A DNA stretch of 56,712 nt from an uncultured Rhodanobacteraceae bacterium. GTDB taxonomy: Bacteria; Pseudomonadota; Gammaproteobacteria; Xanthomonadales; SZUA-5. This document shows, piece by piece, positions 16,659-26,404 of the stretch (position 1 is its first letter; each line of letters starts with the position of its first letter). Under the pieces are notes generated by a model that saw only the letters and a program-made list of their open reading frames with translations, searched no databases and was not told the origin of the DNA. The position numbers were made by a program, and so were the translations under genes. The stretch covers positions 1-56,712 of the forward strand of contig CALEZI010000104.1 of assembly GCA_937928755.1 (NCBI GenBank), read 5' to 3'.

Positions 16659-19600
16659 ATGAAGAGAATGTTGATCAACGCGACGCAGCCAGAAGAGCTG
16701 CGGGTGGCGGTAGTGGATGGACAAACGCTGTACGACCTCGATCTTGAGATTCCGTCTCAGGAACAAAAGAAATCCAACATCTACAAGGCGCGCATCACTC
16801 GCGTCGAACCCAGCCTCGAGGCCTGCTTCGTCGAATACGGCGGCGAACGCCATGGCTTCCTGCCGCTGAAGGAAATTTCGCGGCAATATTTCGCCGAAGG
16901 CACCAGCCTGAAGAACAACATCCGCGAGATCCTGCGCGAAGGCCAGGAAATCATGGTCCAGGTGGAGAAGGAGGAGCGCGGCAACAAGGGCGCGGCGCTC
17001 ACCACCTTCATCTCGCTGGCCGGGCGTTACCTGGTGCTGATGCCGAACAGTCCGAACGCCGGCGGCGTGTCGCGCCGCATCGAAGGCGAGGATCGCCAGG
17101 CGCTCAAGGATGCGATGGATCAGCTCAACGTGCCCGACGGCATGAGCCTGATCGTGCGCACCGCGGGCATGGGTCGCGATGCCGAAGAACTGCAGTGGGA
17201 CCTGAATTACCTGACGCAGTTGTGGGCGGCCATCGACCAGGCCTTCAAGAGCCGTTCGGGACCCTTCCTGGTCTACCAGGAAAGCAAGCTGATCATCCGT
17301 GCGCTACGCGACTACCTGCGAAACGACATCGGCGAGATCCTGGTCGACAGCGAACATGTGTACAACGAAGCGCGCGACTTCATGCAGCAGGTGATGCCGC
17401 CGAATCTGCGCAAGCTCAAGCTGTACAAGGATTCGACGCCGCTGTTTACCCGCTACCAGATCGAAAGCCAGATCGAGAGCGCGTTCGCGCGCCAGGTGCG
17501 GCTGCCGAGCGGCGGCTCGCTGGTGATCGATCCGGGCGAAGCGCTGACCGCGATCGACATCAACTCGGCGCGCGCCACCAAGGGCAGCGACATCGAGGAA
17601 ACCGCGTTCAACACCAACATCGAAGCGGCCGAGGAAATTGCGCGCCAACTGCGCATCCGCGACGTCGGCGGGCTGATCGTGATCGATTTCATCGACATGG
17701 AAAGCCAGCGCCACCAGCGCGAAGTCGAGGACCGCATCCGCGATGCGATGAAGCTGGATCGCGCGCGCGTGCAGATCGGCCGCATCTCGCGCTTCGGCCT
17801 GCTGGAACTGTCGCGTCAGCGACTGCGCCCGAGCCTCGGCGAATCGAGCGCGATGGTCTGCCCGCGCTGCTCGGGCAATGGCCGCATCCGCAGCGTCGAG
17901 TCGCTGTCGCTGTCGATCCTGCGTCTGATCGAAGAGCAGTCGATGAAGGACAACACCGGACAGGTCGTGGTCCAGGTGCCGACGCAGGTCGCCAACTACC
18001 TGCTCAACGAGAAGCGCGCCGCGATCAATGCGATTGAAGCGCGCCACGAAACACCGGTCATCGTGATCGGCAATGAGCATATCGAGACACCCGAGTTCGA
18101 GATCACCCGCGTGCGCACCAGCGAAGTCGAAGAAAGCTCGCGGCCGAGCTACTCGCGCGTACGTCAGCCGGTATCCGCGGATGTGGAAAAGGCGCTCGCG
18201 GGTGGAGCCGTTGAGGCCGCGGTGGAACAGCCTGCGGTAAGCGGAATCCGTCCGCAGACGCCGGCGCCGGTCAAGGCAGAAGTCGACCCTGCGCCTGTGG
18301 CCGTGGCCGTGGCGGCAGCGCCGCAGCAAATCGTGGCAACGCCCCAGCCAACCGGGCTGGTCGCCCGTTTCATGAACTGGATGCGCGGACGCCCGACGGC
18401 ACCGGTTGCGACCGACGCGACGGCAACGGCATCGGGCGCGTCGTCGTCCACAGCACCCGCCGTAGCTGACCGAAATGACGATGCCGGCGCGCGGGGACGC
18501 GGTGGTCGTGATCGCCGTCCGGATCGCTCGCGCGGCGATCGACCCGAGCGTCAGGATCGCAACGAGCGTCAGGATCGAAATGATCGCCCCGAGCGCGGCA
18601 GCAGCACCGCGCAGCCGTCCGATCGTCGTGGCGAGAGTCAACGCCCGCGCGATGGCAACCGACCACGTCAGGACAAGCCGAAGTTGCCGGTCGTCCCTGG
18701 CGTGGCGCCGGCAGCGACCGCTGCGGCGATCGCGCCAACGCCACAACCGACGCGGGACGGCGGCAACCAGCGGCGGCCGGACCGACCGCCGCGCCAGCGC
18801 CAGGAGCAGGGTCGACCGGAATCAGGCAAGGCGAGCGCCACCGAAGAACTGGTCGTGGTAACGGCGACTGCCGCAATTCCGGCGGTGAATACCGACGGAC
18901 CGTTGCTGGTGGTCGATGCGCCGTCGCCGGGCGACGCCGAAACCGACGCCACGGCGCTTGATGCAAGCACGGTCGGCGTCGACGCGAGCGGCGCACCCGT
19001 GGCCGAAACCGCACCACGCAAGCGGCGGCGGCGCGGCGGCCGGCGCCGTCGCGGCGGTCGTCGCGAAGAAAACAGCGCGGCGACCGGCGACGATAGCGCC
19101 GCAGTGGAAGGCTCCGAAGACGAAGGCGAATGGGAGGACGGCGATGATGCCGCGGAGGGCGATCAGCCCGCCGCGACCGCGGTCGTTGCGCTGTCGGCGA
19201 CGCACTCTGCCGTGATTGATATGCCGATGCCGGCGGTGGTCGAAGCCGCGGCCGGATCCACCGCTCCGGAAACCGGCGCACCGCAGGCTGCCGCAGCAGA
19301 AAACATCGAACCGCAGGCTGCCGTAGTGGAAACGGTCGAACCGAATACCATCGAAGCGGAAACGGTCGAAGCGAAGGCCGTCGAAGTGGAAGCCGTCGAC
19401 GCTGTGGCCGCTGCGCCCGTCGCTGCAGCTGTCGTCGCCGCGCCAGTCAGTGAGTCGGCGCCGGTCGAGCCTGCCGTCCAAGCGGAACCGGCACCCACGC
19501 CAGCCAACCAGGTCGAAAACGCCGCGCCAGCGCCAGAGTCGAATCTGCCGCCGCGCTCGGGCGACCTGTTCGCCCAGGCTTCTGAACGGATTCGCCTCGC

Positions 19601-19691
19601 GGCGATGACCGAGGCCGAAGAAAGCATCAAACCCGCCGACGACGCGCCGACGGCAGCAGAGACTGAAGGGAACCGACCCGCCGCACCCTGA
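16659..19691 (+). CDS. rne: ribonuclease E
   Basis: A 1010-aa endoribonuclease and degradosome scaffold. The catalytic half is strongly conserved: start MKRMLINATQPEELRVAV, S1 domain at about 35-125, catalytic Asp300 (TAIDINSA) and Asp343 (IVIDFIDM), and the Zn-link cysteines Cys401/Cys404 (CPRCSGNG), each offset by three from E. coli. It initiates mRNA decay and processes rRNA and tRNA precursors at the inner membrane. Residues from about 510 on are disordered: a possible membrane-binding amphipathic segment (GLVARFMNWMRGR), an RG/DR/ER-rich tract (RPERQDRNERQDRNDRPER), a second basic block (RKRRRRGGRRRRGGRRE) and a long Ala/Val/Glu-rich tail. The ATG at 16659 has weak SD support but matches the family start exactly. 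Confidence 0.96.
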   Translation: MKRMLINATQPEELRVAVVDGQTLYDLDLEIPSQEQKKSNIYKARITRVEPSLEACFVEYGGERHGFLPLKEISRQYFAEGTSLKNNIREILREGQEIMVQVEKEERGNKGAALTTFISLAGRYLVLMPNSPNAGGVSRRIEGEDRQALKDAMDQLNVPDGMSLIVRTAGMGRDAEELQWDLNYLTQLWAAIDQAFKSRSGPFLVYQESKLIIRALRDYLRNDIGEILVDSEHVYNEARDFMQQVMPPNLRKLKLYKDSTPLFTRYQIESQIESAFARQVRLPSGGSLVIDPGEALTAIDINSARATKGSDIEETAFNTNIEAAEEIARQLRIRDVGGLIVIDFIDMESQRHQREVEDRIRDAMKLDRARVQIGRISRFGLLELSRQRLRPSLGESSAMVCPRCSGNGRIRSVESLSLSILRLIEEQSMKDNTGQVVVQVPTQVANYLLNEKRAAINAIEARHETPVIVIGNEHIETPEFEITRVRTSEVEESSRPSYSRVRQPVSADVEKALAGGAVEAAVEQPAVSGIRPQTPAPVKAEVDPAPVAVAVAAAPQQIVATPQPTGLVARFMNWMRGRPTAPVATDATATASGASSSTAPAVADRNDDAGARGRGGRDRRPDRSRGDRPERQDRNERQDRNDRPERGSSTAQPSDRRGESQRPRDGNRPRQDKPKLPVVPGVAPAATAAAIAPTPQPTRDGGNQRRPDRPPRQRQEQGRPESGKASATEELVVVTATAAIPAVNTDGPLLVVDAPSPGDAETDATALDASTVGVDASGAPVAETAPRKRRRRGGRRRRGGRREENSAATGDDSAAVEGSEDEGEWEDGDDAAEGDQPAATAVVALSATHSAVIDMPMPAVVEAAAGSTAPETGAPQAAAAENIEPQAAVVETVEPNTIEAETVEAKAVEVEAVDAVAAAPVAAAVVAAPVSESAPVEPAVQAEPAPTPANQVENAAPAPESNLPPRSGDLFAQASERIRLAAMTEAEESIKPADDAPTAAETEGNRPAAP

Positions 19692-19710
19692 GCGGGCAGC
19701 GAAGTGCGCG

Positions 19711-19734
19711 GCGACGGCCACCTTCGGCCGTCGC
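19711..19734. terminator. 9-bp hairpin between rne and the response regulator
   Basis: GCGACGGCC-ACCTTC-GGCCGTCGC is a perfect stem just after the rne stop and before the convergent regulator stop. It is a candidate bidirectional terminator without a T-tract. Confidence 0.45.
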
Positions 19735-19749
19735 CGACGGTCGCTTTCG

Positions 19750-20388
19750 TCAGACCTCGCTGATCAGTCCGTGGCGCACCAGCAGCAACGTCAATTCCGC
19801 TTCGCTGTGGATTTCGAGTTTGGCGTAAATGCGCGTCTTGTAGGTGTGCACGGTCTTTTCGCTGATATGCAGGCGCGCGCCGATCTCGGTCGCCCGCACA
19901 CCGCGCCCGAACATCAGCGCCACCTCGAGTTCGCGAGCCGTCAGACGGTCGATCGGCGACGCCTTTGCCGTGGCATTGGCCAGCGCCAACTGTTGCGCGA
20001 TCGCCTCGGCGATGTAGCGATCTCCGCGTGCGAGCCGACGAACTGCCTCGATCAATTCGCGCGCCTCGCAGTTCTTGGTGAGGAAAGCGTGCGCGCCGAT
20101 GTTCAGCAACATTCGGGGTAGCGGTCCACTGCCGTGCATGGTGACGATGGCAATACGCACCGGCGATTCGCTCTTGACCAGTCGCTGGGTGACCTCGATG
20201 CCGCTGACGCCGGGCATGCTGACGTCGAGAACCATGACGTCGGGTTTGATGTCGCGCGCGATCTTCAGCGCTTCTTCGCCGGAATCACCCTCGGCGACGA
20301 CCTCGATGTCCGCATACGGCTGGAACATGTGGCGGTAGCCGGCACGCGCCAGCGCATGGTCATCGACGATCGCGACGCGAATCGGCAT
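19750..20388 (-). CDS. NarL/FixJ-family response regulator, GacA/UvrY-like
   Basis: A 212-aa two-component regulator. The receiver domain has Asp9/Asp10, the phospho-acceptor Asp55 (VMVLDVSMPG), Thr83 and Lys105. The LuxR-type HTH (about 148-205) reads LTARELEVALMF...EIGARLHISEKTVHTYKTRIYAKL, then the tail EAELTLLLVRHGLI, which closely resembles the C-terminus of GacA/UvrY (VELTLLAIRHGL). If it is the GacA orthologue it would be activated by a BarA/GacS-type hybrid kinase and drive Csr/Rsm small RNAs. The kinase gene is not in the window. The ATG at 20388 starts the receiver directly. Confidence 0.85.
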   Translation of the reverse strand: MPIRVAIVDDHALARAGYRHMFQPYADIEVVAEGDSGEEALKIARDIKPDVMVLDVSMPGVSGIEVTQRLVKSESPVRIAIVTMHGSGPLPRMLLNIGAHAFLTKNCEARELIEAVRRLARGDRYIAEAIAQQLALANATAKASPIDRLTARELEVALMFGRGVRATEIGARLHISEKTVHTYKTRIYAKLEIHSEAELTLLLVRHGLISEV

Positions 20389-20455
20389 GCCAGACTCCCC
20401 ATTTCCGCTGCCAGTGCGCAGTTTGCCAAAAGCGAAGCCCGGTTGCTCGGGCATC

Positions 20456-21466
20456 TCACAACTGCGTCTGGTCGTCGTCTCGCTCGACAACCACGGTCGG
20501 CTCAGTCGAAATGCGGAGCGATTCCGCCCATTGCGCCAACGTCTGGGTCGAGACTTCGCCGATGTACTCGGCGTAAGCCCAACCACGCTCCGGTTCGGTG
20601 CGCGCGGCCATCAAGCGCACCGCTCGCAGGCCGAGTTCCCGTTGCCCCTCCTGCAGTTCCGGAACACGGAACAGGATCGCGCCGTGGCGAGTCAGCTTCG
20701 CCGCCATTTGGTCGATTCCCCGCTCGCTTTGAGCGGCCGGCTGACCCCAGATCGCAGTTGCGCTCGGTGCGTCCCATTGCATCGGGATTGGGGCGGATCC
20801 GGGCGACGGCGGCGCGAGGTGTCCGACTTCGTGGAAACTCACCTCGATGAACCAGAAATCGGGCGAATTCAGGTTGACCCGCTCGTGCACGATCCAACCC
20901 AGGGTTTGCGCGTCGACCGGGACCATGCGTTGTTCGGAGAGCAGGCCCAACTGGTGCTGCCCGATGAAGCGGAAATGTGGCGGCACTTCAAGATTCGCAA
21001 AAGCGTGACGCAAGCGCACCACGCCACGCTGGAAGCGGATCTCGTGCAGCGGCGTGGCGTGCACCTTGGCCGGCACTGGAGCGAAGCGCTGCTCGGGCGC
21101 TTCAGTCTCTGGAATCGACGTGGCGCGTGCGGCATCGCCGATGTCGGCGCGCGTCGCTTCGATCTGCATGGCGTAAACCGCGTCGTCTTCGGCGACCATC
21201 GTTATCTGGTCTGCCCGCATTCTGCGCTCAGCTTCGGCGACTTCGATCACGTTCTTCCACAACAGCCCGCTGGCCAGCGCCACGACAAAAAACTGCAGGC
21301 GGATGTCGGAGTCGCGCTGACCCCAGTTGGTTATCAACGGGACGATCGCGATCGGCCAGAACAGGAAGGTGACCACACCCATGACGACGCTGCTGCGGCC
21401 GATCTTGACCGCCATCCAGGCAACCATCACGAGAATCAGCATCCAGTAGAAGAGGGTCGTGTTCAA
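20456..21466 (-). CDS. uncharacterised membrane protein with two N-terminal TM helices
   Basis: A 336-aa protein. Two helices (about 6-20 and 27-47, the latter VVMGVVTFLFWPIAIVPLI) and perhaps a third (LQFFVVALASGLLW) are followed by a large soluble domain. The block FRFIGQHQLGLLSEQ...QTLGWIVHERV...DFWFIEVSFHEVGHL faintly resembles the DUF2167 pattern, but I would not assign it. It lies 67 bp upstream of, and in the same orientation as, the GacA-like regulator, so the two may be co-transcribed. Function unknown. Confidence 0.65.
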   Translation of the reverse strand: MNTTLFYWMLILVMVAWMAVKIGRSSVVMGVVTFLFWPIAIVPLITNWGQRDSDIRLQFFVVALASGLLWKNVIEVAEAERRMRADQITMVAEDDAVYAMQIEATRADIGDAARATSIPETEAPEQRFAPVPAKVHATPLHEIRFQRGVVRLRHAFANLEVPPHFRFIGQHQLGLLSEQRMVPVDAQTLGWIVHERVNLNSPDFWFIEVSFHEVGHLAPPSPGSAPIPMQWDAPSATAIWGQPAAQSERGIDQMAAKLTRHGAILFRVPELQEGQRELGLRAVRLMAARTEPERGWAYAEYIGEVSTQTLAQWAESLRISTEPTVVVERDDDQTQL

Positions 21467-21630
21467 CGCGAAACCCTCGGCTGACCGCCTTTCGAAAGAC
21501 GCAGGCTCACGACTCTATGGTCTGGTTGGCCCATGGAACGGCTCATCGGCACTGCGCCCTGTTCGAAGTCGACCCGGATCCATCAACGTTGCGCTCTCGC
21601 ACGCGGTTTGATGCCGGGTAGTTTGATGCA

Positions 21631-21966
21631 CTATTCCAGTTCGGTGCTGCGTACCTTGTCGCGACTCAGGACCAGGTAGGCATGACCGCCGTAGAGTTCG
21701 GCACGCAGTTCGATGCGTTCGGCATCGACTCGCTCGATGTATCCGCGGTGGACGTGGCCAAGATCGGTGATCACTTTCACCCTGACGTCGGTAAATCGAC
21801 CGAGTTCGCTCCAGCCGATCTGGTAACCGCGCCGGATCTGGGCCGGACCCGCCGACCTGCCCGGTTGCGCCATGTAATTCTCGATCCACGCCTCGTCGTT
21901 GCCGGCAGCAATTGGCATTGAGACTGCGATCAGCATCACCGCAGCCAGCCACAACTTCAGTTGCAT
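21631..21966 (-). CDS. small periplasmic protein, unknown function
   Basis: The 111-aa product begins with a clear Sec signal peptide (MQLKLWLAAVMLIAVSMPIAAG), which sets the ATG at 21966; the longer frame upstream has no such signal. The mature part (about 90 aa) contains GWSELGRFTDVRVKVITDLGHVHRGYIERVDAERIELRA, a beta-rich pattern recalling small barrel domains that tune a surface or bind a partner. No family recognised. Confidence 0.6.
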   Translation of the reverse strand: MQLKLWLAAVMLIAVSMPIAAGNDEAWIENYMAQPGRSAGPAQIRRGYQIGWSELGRFTDVRVKVITDLGHVHRGYIERVDAERIELRAELYGGHAYLVLSRDKVRSTELE

Positions 21967-22194
21967 CGTCCTTCCCCCGATTCGGGACTCGGCCAATGGC
22001 GCCGGGAATTCCGGCGCGGGCCATTGTTGATCGACGGTCGTCATCAATGCCAAGAATTGTGACAGCCAGAATAGGACAACCGCCAGTACCTGCCAATCCG
22101 CCCGAATGCGGCGCCCGGCGCAGTTCTGCAAGCGGTTGCCGATTGTTTCCAGTCGCCGCAGACTGCGAGGCAGCATTGGCGGGGCAGGTTCGGA

Positions 22195-22554
22195 ATGCGC
22201 ATCTGGGTGTCGATCTGGCTATTGCTGCTGGCGGGCTGCAGCGATCCGCGCGAGCGCCATATGCGAGCGTCGTTGGAACATGCACGAGCGCACCTGCATC
22301 AGGCGCAGATCGAGCCATTCGCCGCCAATCGCCTGCGTGCCGCCATGGAAACCAGCGGCACGCCGATCGACTACCTGACCAACAGCATCCCGCCGGACGC
22401 CGAACTGGGGCCCTACCGCCTGGATTCGCCCGAGCAACCGTACGATGTCGTGGTGACCGGCAACGTCGACGACTGGCGCCTCGATGGCTACGGTGCGACC
22501 CTGGACAAGCCGCTGGTCAGTATCCGCGTGCAGCGCGAGGCGCCTGCGCCATAG
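22195..22554 (+). CDS. small predicted lipoprotein
   Basis: 119 aa with a type II signal peptide: MRIWVSIWLLLLAGC, lipobox LAGC with Cys15 as the lipidation site, followed by SDP. The Asp at +3 rather than +2 does not clearly predict inner-membrane retention. The mature part contains a helix and a short beta domain (YDVVVTGNVDDWRLDGYGATLDKPLVSIRVQ). It lies 187 bp upstream of lptD and reads the same way, but I see no family match or evidence that it belongs to that operon. Confidence 0.6.
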   Translation: MRIWVSIWLLLLAGCSDPRERHMRASLEHARAHLHQAQIEPFAANRLRAAMETSGTPIDYLTNSIPPDAELGPYRLDSPEQPYDVVVTGNVDDWRLDGYGATLDKPLVSIRVQREAPAP

Positions 22555-22741
22555 GGCCGGCCGGCGACCGGCGATCCGGGCAGCGCGCTCCGCTTGTGCG
22601 AGCGAGCACGCCTGCCAGCCCAAGGCTGTCTTTCCTTGCGTCGACGCCAACCTTTCCCCGCACTGCTGCGTATGCCATCGTACGCGGCTAAGGCGACGGC
22701 CGCGCCGGCCGTCCTGTCTCCCGTACTATCTGGAATCCCGG

Positions 22742-25084
22742 ATGATGAGTTCGCACGGTTCGTCGCGCTGGTGGCTGCTGGGACTGGCGTTGTCGCCGTT
22801 GACGGCGGCGTTGGCCGCGGAACTCTGTCCGGTCGATCCATGGCACTGCGAGCGCACGGCACAGGGCTGGTTGTGCAACGGCCGGCCGCAGGCGCTCGGC
22901 ATTGAGCGCGTGGACGCTGCGGCGCGCGCAGCGGCCGCCACCGAACTCAGCGGAGATACGCTGAGCGGCACCGACGGCGAAAGCGTGGTTCTCGATGGGC
23001 ACGCCAGCGCCGTGCGCGCCGACCAGCGTTTGCACGCCGAGCGCATCGAATACGACATTATCGGAGACAGCGCGCTGGCAACCGGCTCGGTGCGTTACGA
23101 AGATGCAAGCAACGCCTTCTATGCCACACAAGTTCGCGCCGACCTGGCGCGGGACCGCAGCGAACTCATCGACGTGCGCTATGCGCTGAAGGCCCGCCGC
23201 GGCCAGGGGCGTGCCAGCAAGGTGAGCACCGAAGGCGGCAACCGGTCGTCGATGGAAGGGGTGACTTACAGCGCCTGTCCGGGTGAGGAACCGTCCTGGC
23301 AGATCGAGGCCAGCAGCCTCACGATCGATCACGCGGCGGGACGCGCGACTGCGGAAGATTTCAAGCTGCGCGTCGCGGGCGTGCCTCTGGTCTACTGGCC
23401 GCACGCCAGTTTCCCGATCGACGATCAACGCAAGAGTGGTTTCCTGGCGCCCAAGATTGGCGTCGGCAGCGACGGCTTCGACTTTGCGGCACCCTATTAC
23501 TGGAACATCGCCCCCAACTACGATGCCACGCTGACTCCGCGCCTGATCAGCGACCGCGGGGTCCAGGCCGGCGGTGAGTTCCGCTATCTGTATGCCGGCG
23601 GCAGCGGACAGATCGACGGCGAATGGCTGCCGGACGATGATCTGTTCGGGCGGGATCGCGATCGTTACCGCGTGCGTCACAACGGCAGCCTGCTGCCCGG
23701 GGTACGCCTGGACGCGGACATCAACCAGGTTTCCGACGATCGCTACTTCTCCGATCTCGGTGACTCCCTGAACACGACGTCGACGTCAGTCCTGGGCAGC
23801 ATCGCGCAATTGTCCGGCGGCGCTCGCAACTGGCGCTGGAGCGTGCTCGCTGACAAGTACGAACTGATCCTGCCGGATCAGGAGGAACGTACGCAGCAGG
23901 ATCCCTATCAGCGCCTGCCGCGACTGCACCTGAGCTACGACAATCGTCTGCGCGGCTGGCGTTACGGCGGCTATGCCGAATGGGTGGATTTCCGCCGCGA
24001 CAGCGCCTGCGTGCTCAGCGCGGGCGGTGACTGCCTGGAGATCCCGGTGACCGAGGGCAAGCGCCTCGACATGGCGCCATACCTCGGCTACGCCTGGGAG
24101 CCGACCTGGGGTTTCCTGCGTACGCGAGCGACGCTGCGCCACACCCGCTACGATCTTGATCTCCCGTTCGCCGGCGACTTCGCGCCGCCGGGCTGTGTCG
24201 GCAATTGCCGCGACCGATCGCCCAGCCGGACGCTGCCGATCTTCAGCACCGATGCCGGACTGCTGTTCGAGCGGCCGAACGCGTTCGGCAACAGCGACTG
24301 GCGACAAACGCTGGAGCCGCGCGTCTACTATCTGCATGCGCCGCAGCGCGAACAGACGAACCTGCCCACCTTCGACACCGCAGCGCTGGATTTCAGCTTC
24401 GCCCAGTTGTTCCGCGAGAACCGCTACACCGGCGCCGACCGTCAGGCCGATGCAAATCAACTGACACTGGCGCTGAGTTCGCGCCTGCTCGACGACGATG
24501 GGGCCGAGCGCGCAGCCGTCAATGTCGGACAGATCTACTACTTCGACGCGCCCGAAGTCTATCTGCCGGATGAAGTCGCGGCCGGCATTATCGACGACCG
24601 CCAGCGATCGGCCTATGTCGCCGAGGTCCGCGCGCGCTTGAGCGGCACCTGGTCGGTGACCGGCGGCTTCCGCTACGACCCGGAGACCGAACGCACCGAT
24701 TTCGGCGCAGTTCGTTTGCAGAAGCGCTTTGGCGAAAGTGGGTTGCTCAACCTCGGCTACCGTTATCGCCCGGGCGATCTGGAGCAGAGCGACATATCCG
24801 CGCTGCTGCCGATCAACGACAACTGGCGCGCCGTCTTTCGCTGGAACTACTCCTTGCGCGAACGCACCACACAGGAAGCCGTCGCCGGCTTCGAATATGT
24901 GAGCTGTTGCTACAGTGTACGTTTGCTTTCGAGGAACTATCTTCGCGGCATCGGCAATCAACGTCGCAATGCCGTGTTCCTGGAGTTCGAGCTGACTGGC
25001 CTGGGCTCCCTCGGACGCGACACGGGCGACTTCCTGCGCCGTGCTATTCTCGGTTATCAGCCTTTCGGGGGCACCTCGGAATGA
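22742..25084 (+). CDS. lptD: LPS-assembly protein LptD
   Basis: The 780-aa outer-membrane beta-barrel that, with LptE, inserts lipopolysaccharide into the outer leaflet. A signal peptide (to about residue 25) is followed by an N-terminal OstA/beta-jellyroll domain, then an aromatic-rich barrel (about 230-780). The disulfide cysteines are in place: Cys29, Cys179 and the adjacent pair Cys722-Cys723 (YVSCCYSV), matching E. coli C31, C173, C724/C725. Cys36 and Cys45 near the N-terminus are extra. Two tandem ATGs (22742, 22745) serve as start. surA follows with an ATGA overlap, the standard gammaproteobacterial operon. Confidence 0.95.
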   Translation: MMSSHGSSRWWLLGLALSPLTAALAAELCPVDPWHCERTAQGWLCNGRPQALGIERVDAAARAAAATELSGDTLSGTDGESVVLDGHASAVRADQRLHAERIEYDIIGDSALATGSVRYEDASNAFYATQVRADLARDRSELIDVRYALKARRGQGRASKVSTEGGNRSSMEGVTYSACPGEEPSWQIEASSLTIDHAAGRATAEDFKLRVAGVPLVYWPHASFPIDDQRKSGFLAPKIGVGSDGFDFAAPYYWNIAPNYDATLTPRLISDRGVQAGGEFRYLYAGGSGQIDGEWLPDDDLFGRDRDRYRVRHNGSLLPGVRLDADINQVSDDRYFSDLGDSLNTTSTSVLGSIAQLSGGARNWRWSVLADKYELILPDQEERTQQDPYQRLPRLHLSYDNRLRGWRYGGYAEWVDFRRDSACVLSAGGDCLEIPVTEGKRLDMAPYLGYAWEPTWGFLRTRATLRHTRYDLDLPFAGDFAPPGCVGNCRDRSPSRTLPIFSTDAGLLFERPNAFGNSDWRQTLEPRVYYLHAPQREQTNLPTFDTAALDFSFAQLFRENRYTGADRQADANQLTLALSSRLLDDDGAERAAVNVGQIYYFDAPEVYLPDEVAAGIIDDRQRSAYVAEVRARLSGTWSVTGGFRYDPETERTDFGAVRLQKRFGESGLLNLGYRYRPGDLEQSDISALLPINDNWRAVFRWNYSLRERTTQEAVAGFEYVSCCYSVRLLSRNYLRGIGNQRRNAVFLEFELTGLGSLGRDTGDFLRRAILGYQPFGGTSE

Positions 25085-26379
25085 ATCGCAACATATTGTT
25101 TTTACTGTTTATTATGGGCTTCGCCTTGGGTCTTCCCGAGGCGCGCGCTCAGGCACTGGGCAGCAATCTCGACAGCATCGTCGCGGTGGTCGACGAGGAC
25201 ATCATCCTGCGCAGCGAACTGGACCAGGCGCTCAACGGCATTCGCCGCCAGTATTCGGGGCGCGAAAACCAGTTGCCGCCGGCGGACGTGCTCGAACGCC
25301 AGGTGCTCGAGCGGCTGACGCTGGTGCGCCTGCAACTGCAGCGCGCGGAAGCGACAGGAGTGCGCGTGACCGACACTGAAGTCGACGACGGCATCAACCG
25401 CATCCTGCGCCAGAACCGGATGGACCTCGCGATGCTGCAGCGGCAGTTGCTCGCCGACGGCTTCACCCTGGCGGAGTTCCGCAAGACGATGCGCGAGGAG
25501 ATCATGGTGCAGAAACTGCGCCAGCGCGTTGTTGATTCGCGATCGGACGTCAGCCCCTCGGAACTCGAGATCGCGATGGCCAGCGGCGCCCAGCGCTCCG
25601 GCGAAGTTCGACTTTCGGTGTTGCTGATCGGCGTGCCGGATGGCGCCAGTCCGGAGCAGGTGCAGACCGCGCGCGAAAAGGTCGACGGCGTCAAGAAGCT
25701 GATCGAGGACGGCAGCATGGATTTTGCTGCCGCCGCGATCCGCTACTCGGACGCGCCGCAGGCGCTGGAAGGTGGCGACCTGGGTTGGCGGCGCTACGAC
25801 CAGATTCCGCCGGCTTTTGCCGACCTCGTCGCCGAAATGCGCAAGGGCGAAGTGTCGCAACCGCTGCGCACACCGAGCGGGTTCTACCTGATTCAGGCGA
25901 CTGACCGCCGGGAGACCAGTCAGATCGTCGTCACCGAGTTCAATGCGCGCAAGATCCTGGTGGCGATCACCGAACTGCAATCGGAGCCCGAGGCGCGGCG
26001 CGAGATCGAATCCATCCACGCACGCCTGGTGAAGGGCGAGAGTTTCGAAAAGCTGGCGCGCGAGCTGTCGGACGACGACTCCACGGCGCCACTGGGCGGC
26101 GATATCGGCTGGTTTGCCCTGGAAGGATTGGCGCCAGAGTTCGCCGAACTGATGTCGACGCTGAACGACGGCGACTACAGCAAGCCATTCCGCGACGCCA
26201 GCGGCTGGTTGTTGGTGCAGCGCATCGCCACGCGGCAGGCCGACCGCACCGAGGAATACGTGCGCGGCCAGGTCATGGAGAGCCTGCGCCAGCGCAAGGG
26301 CGAGGATGCCTATGAGCAGTTCCTGCGCCAGTTGCGCGGCGAGGCATTCATCGAATACCGCCTCGCCAAGGCTGATTGA
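25081..26379 (+). CDS. surA: periplasmic chaperone / peptidyl-prolyl isomerase SurA
   Basis: 432 aa with a signal peptide (MNRNILFLLFIMGFALGLPEARA), the SurA N-domain (LDSIVAVVDEDIILRSELDQAL...), two parvulin-type PPIase domains (about 170-275 and 285-385, each with the GGDLGW or GGDIGWF signature) and a short C-terminal helix. It chaperones outer-membrane proteins to the Bam complex, including LptD encoded just upstream. The ATG overlaps the lptD TGA (ATGA), indicating translational coupling. Confidence 0.95.
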   Translation: MNRNILFLLFIMGFALGLPEARAQALGSNLDSIVAVVDEDIILRSELDQALNGIRRQYSGRENQLPPADVLERQVLERLTLVRLQLQRAEATGVRVTDTEVDDGINRILRQNRMDLAMLQRQLLADGFTLAEFRKTMREEIMVQKLRQRVVDSRSDVSPSELEIAMASGAQRSGEVRLSVLLIGVPDGASPEQVQTAREKVDGVKKLIEDGSMDFAAAAIRYSDAPQALEGGDLGWRRYDQIPPAFADLVAEMRKGEVSQPLRTPSGFYLIQATDRRETSQIVVTEFNARKILVAITELQSEPEARREIESIHARLVKGESFEKLARELSDDDSTAPLGGDIGWFALEGLAPEFAELMSTLNDGDYSKPFRDASGWLLVQRIATRQADRTEEYVRGQVMESLRQRKGEDAYEQFLRQLRGEAFIEYRLAKAD

Positions 26380-26404
26380 AGCGGATCAGCGGAGGAATGC
26401 GGCG

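Noticed and set aside
22721..22740. promoter TACTAT directly before lptD
   Set aside because: It would leave almost no leader and has no -35 element; probably chance.
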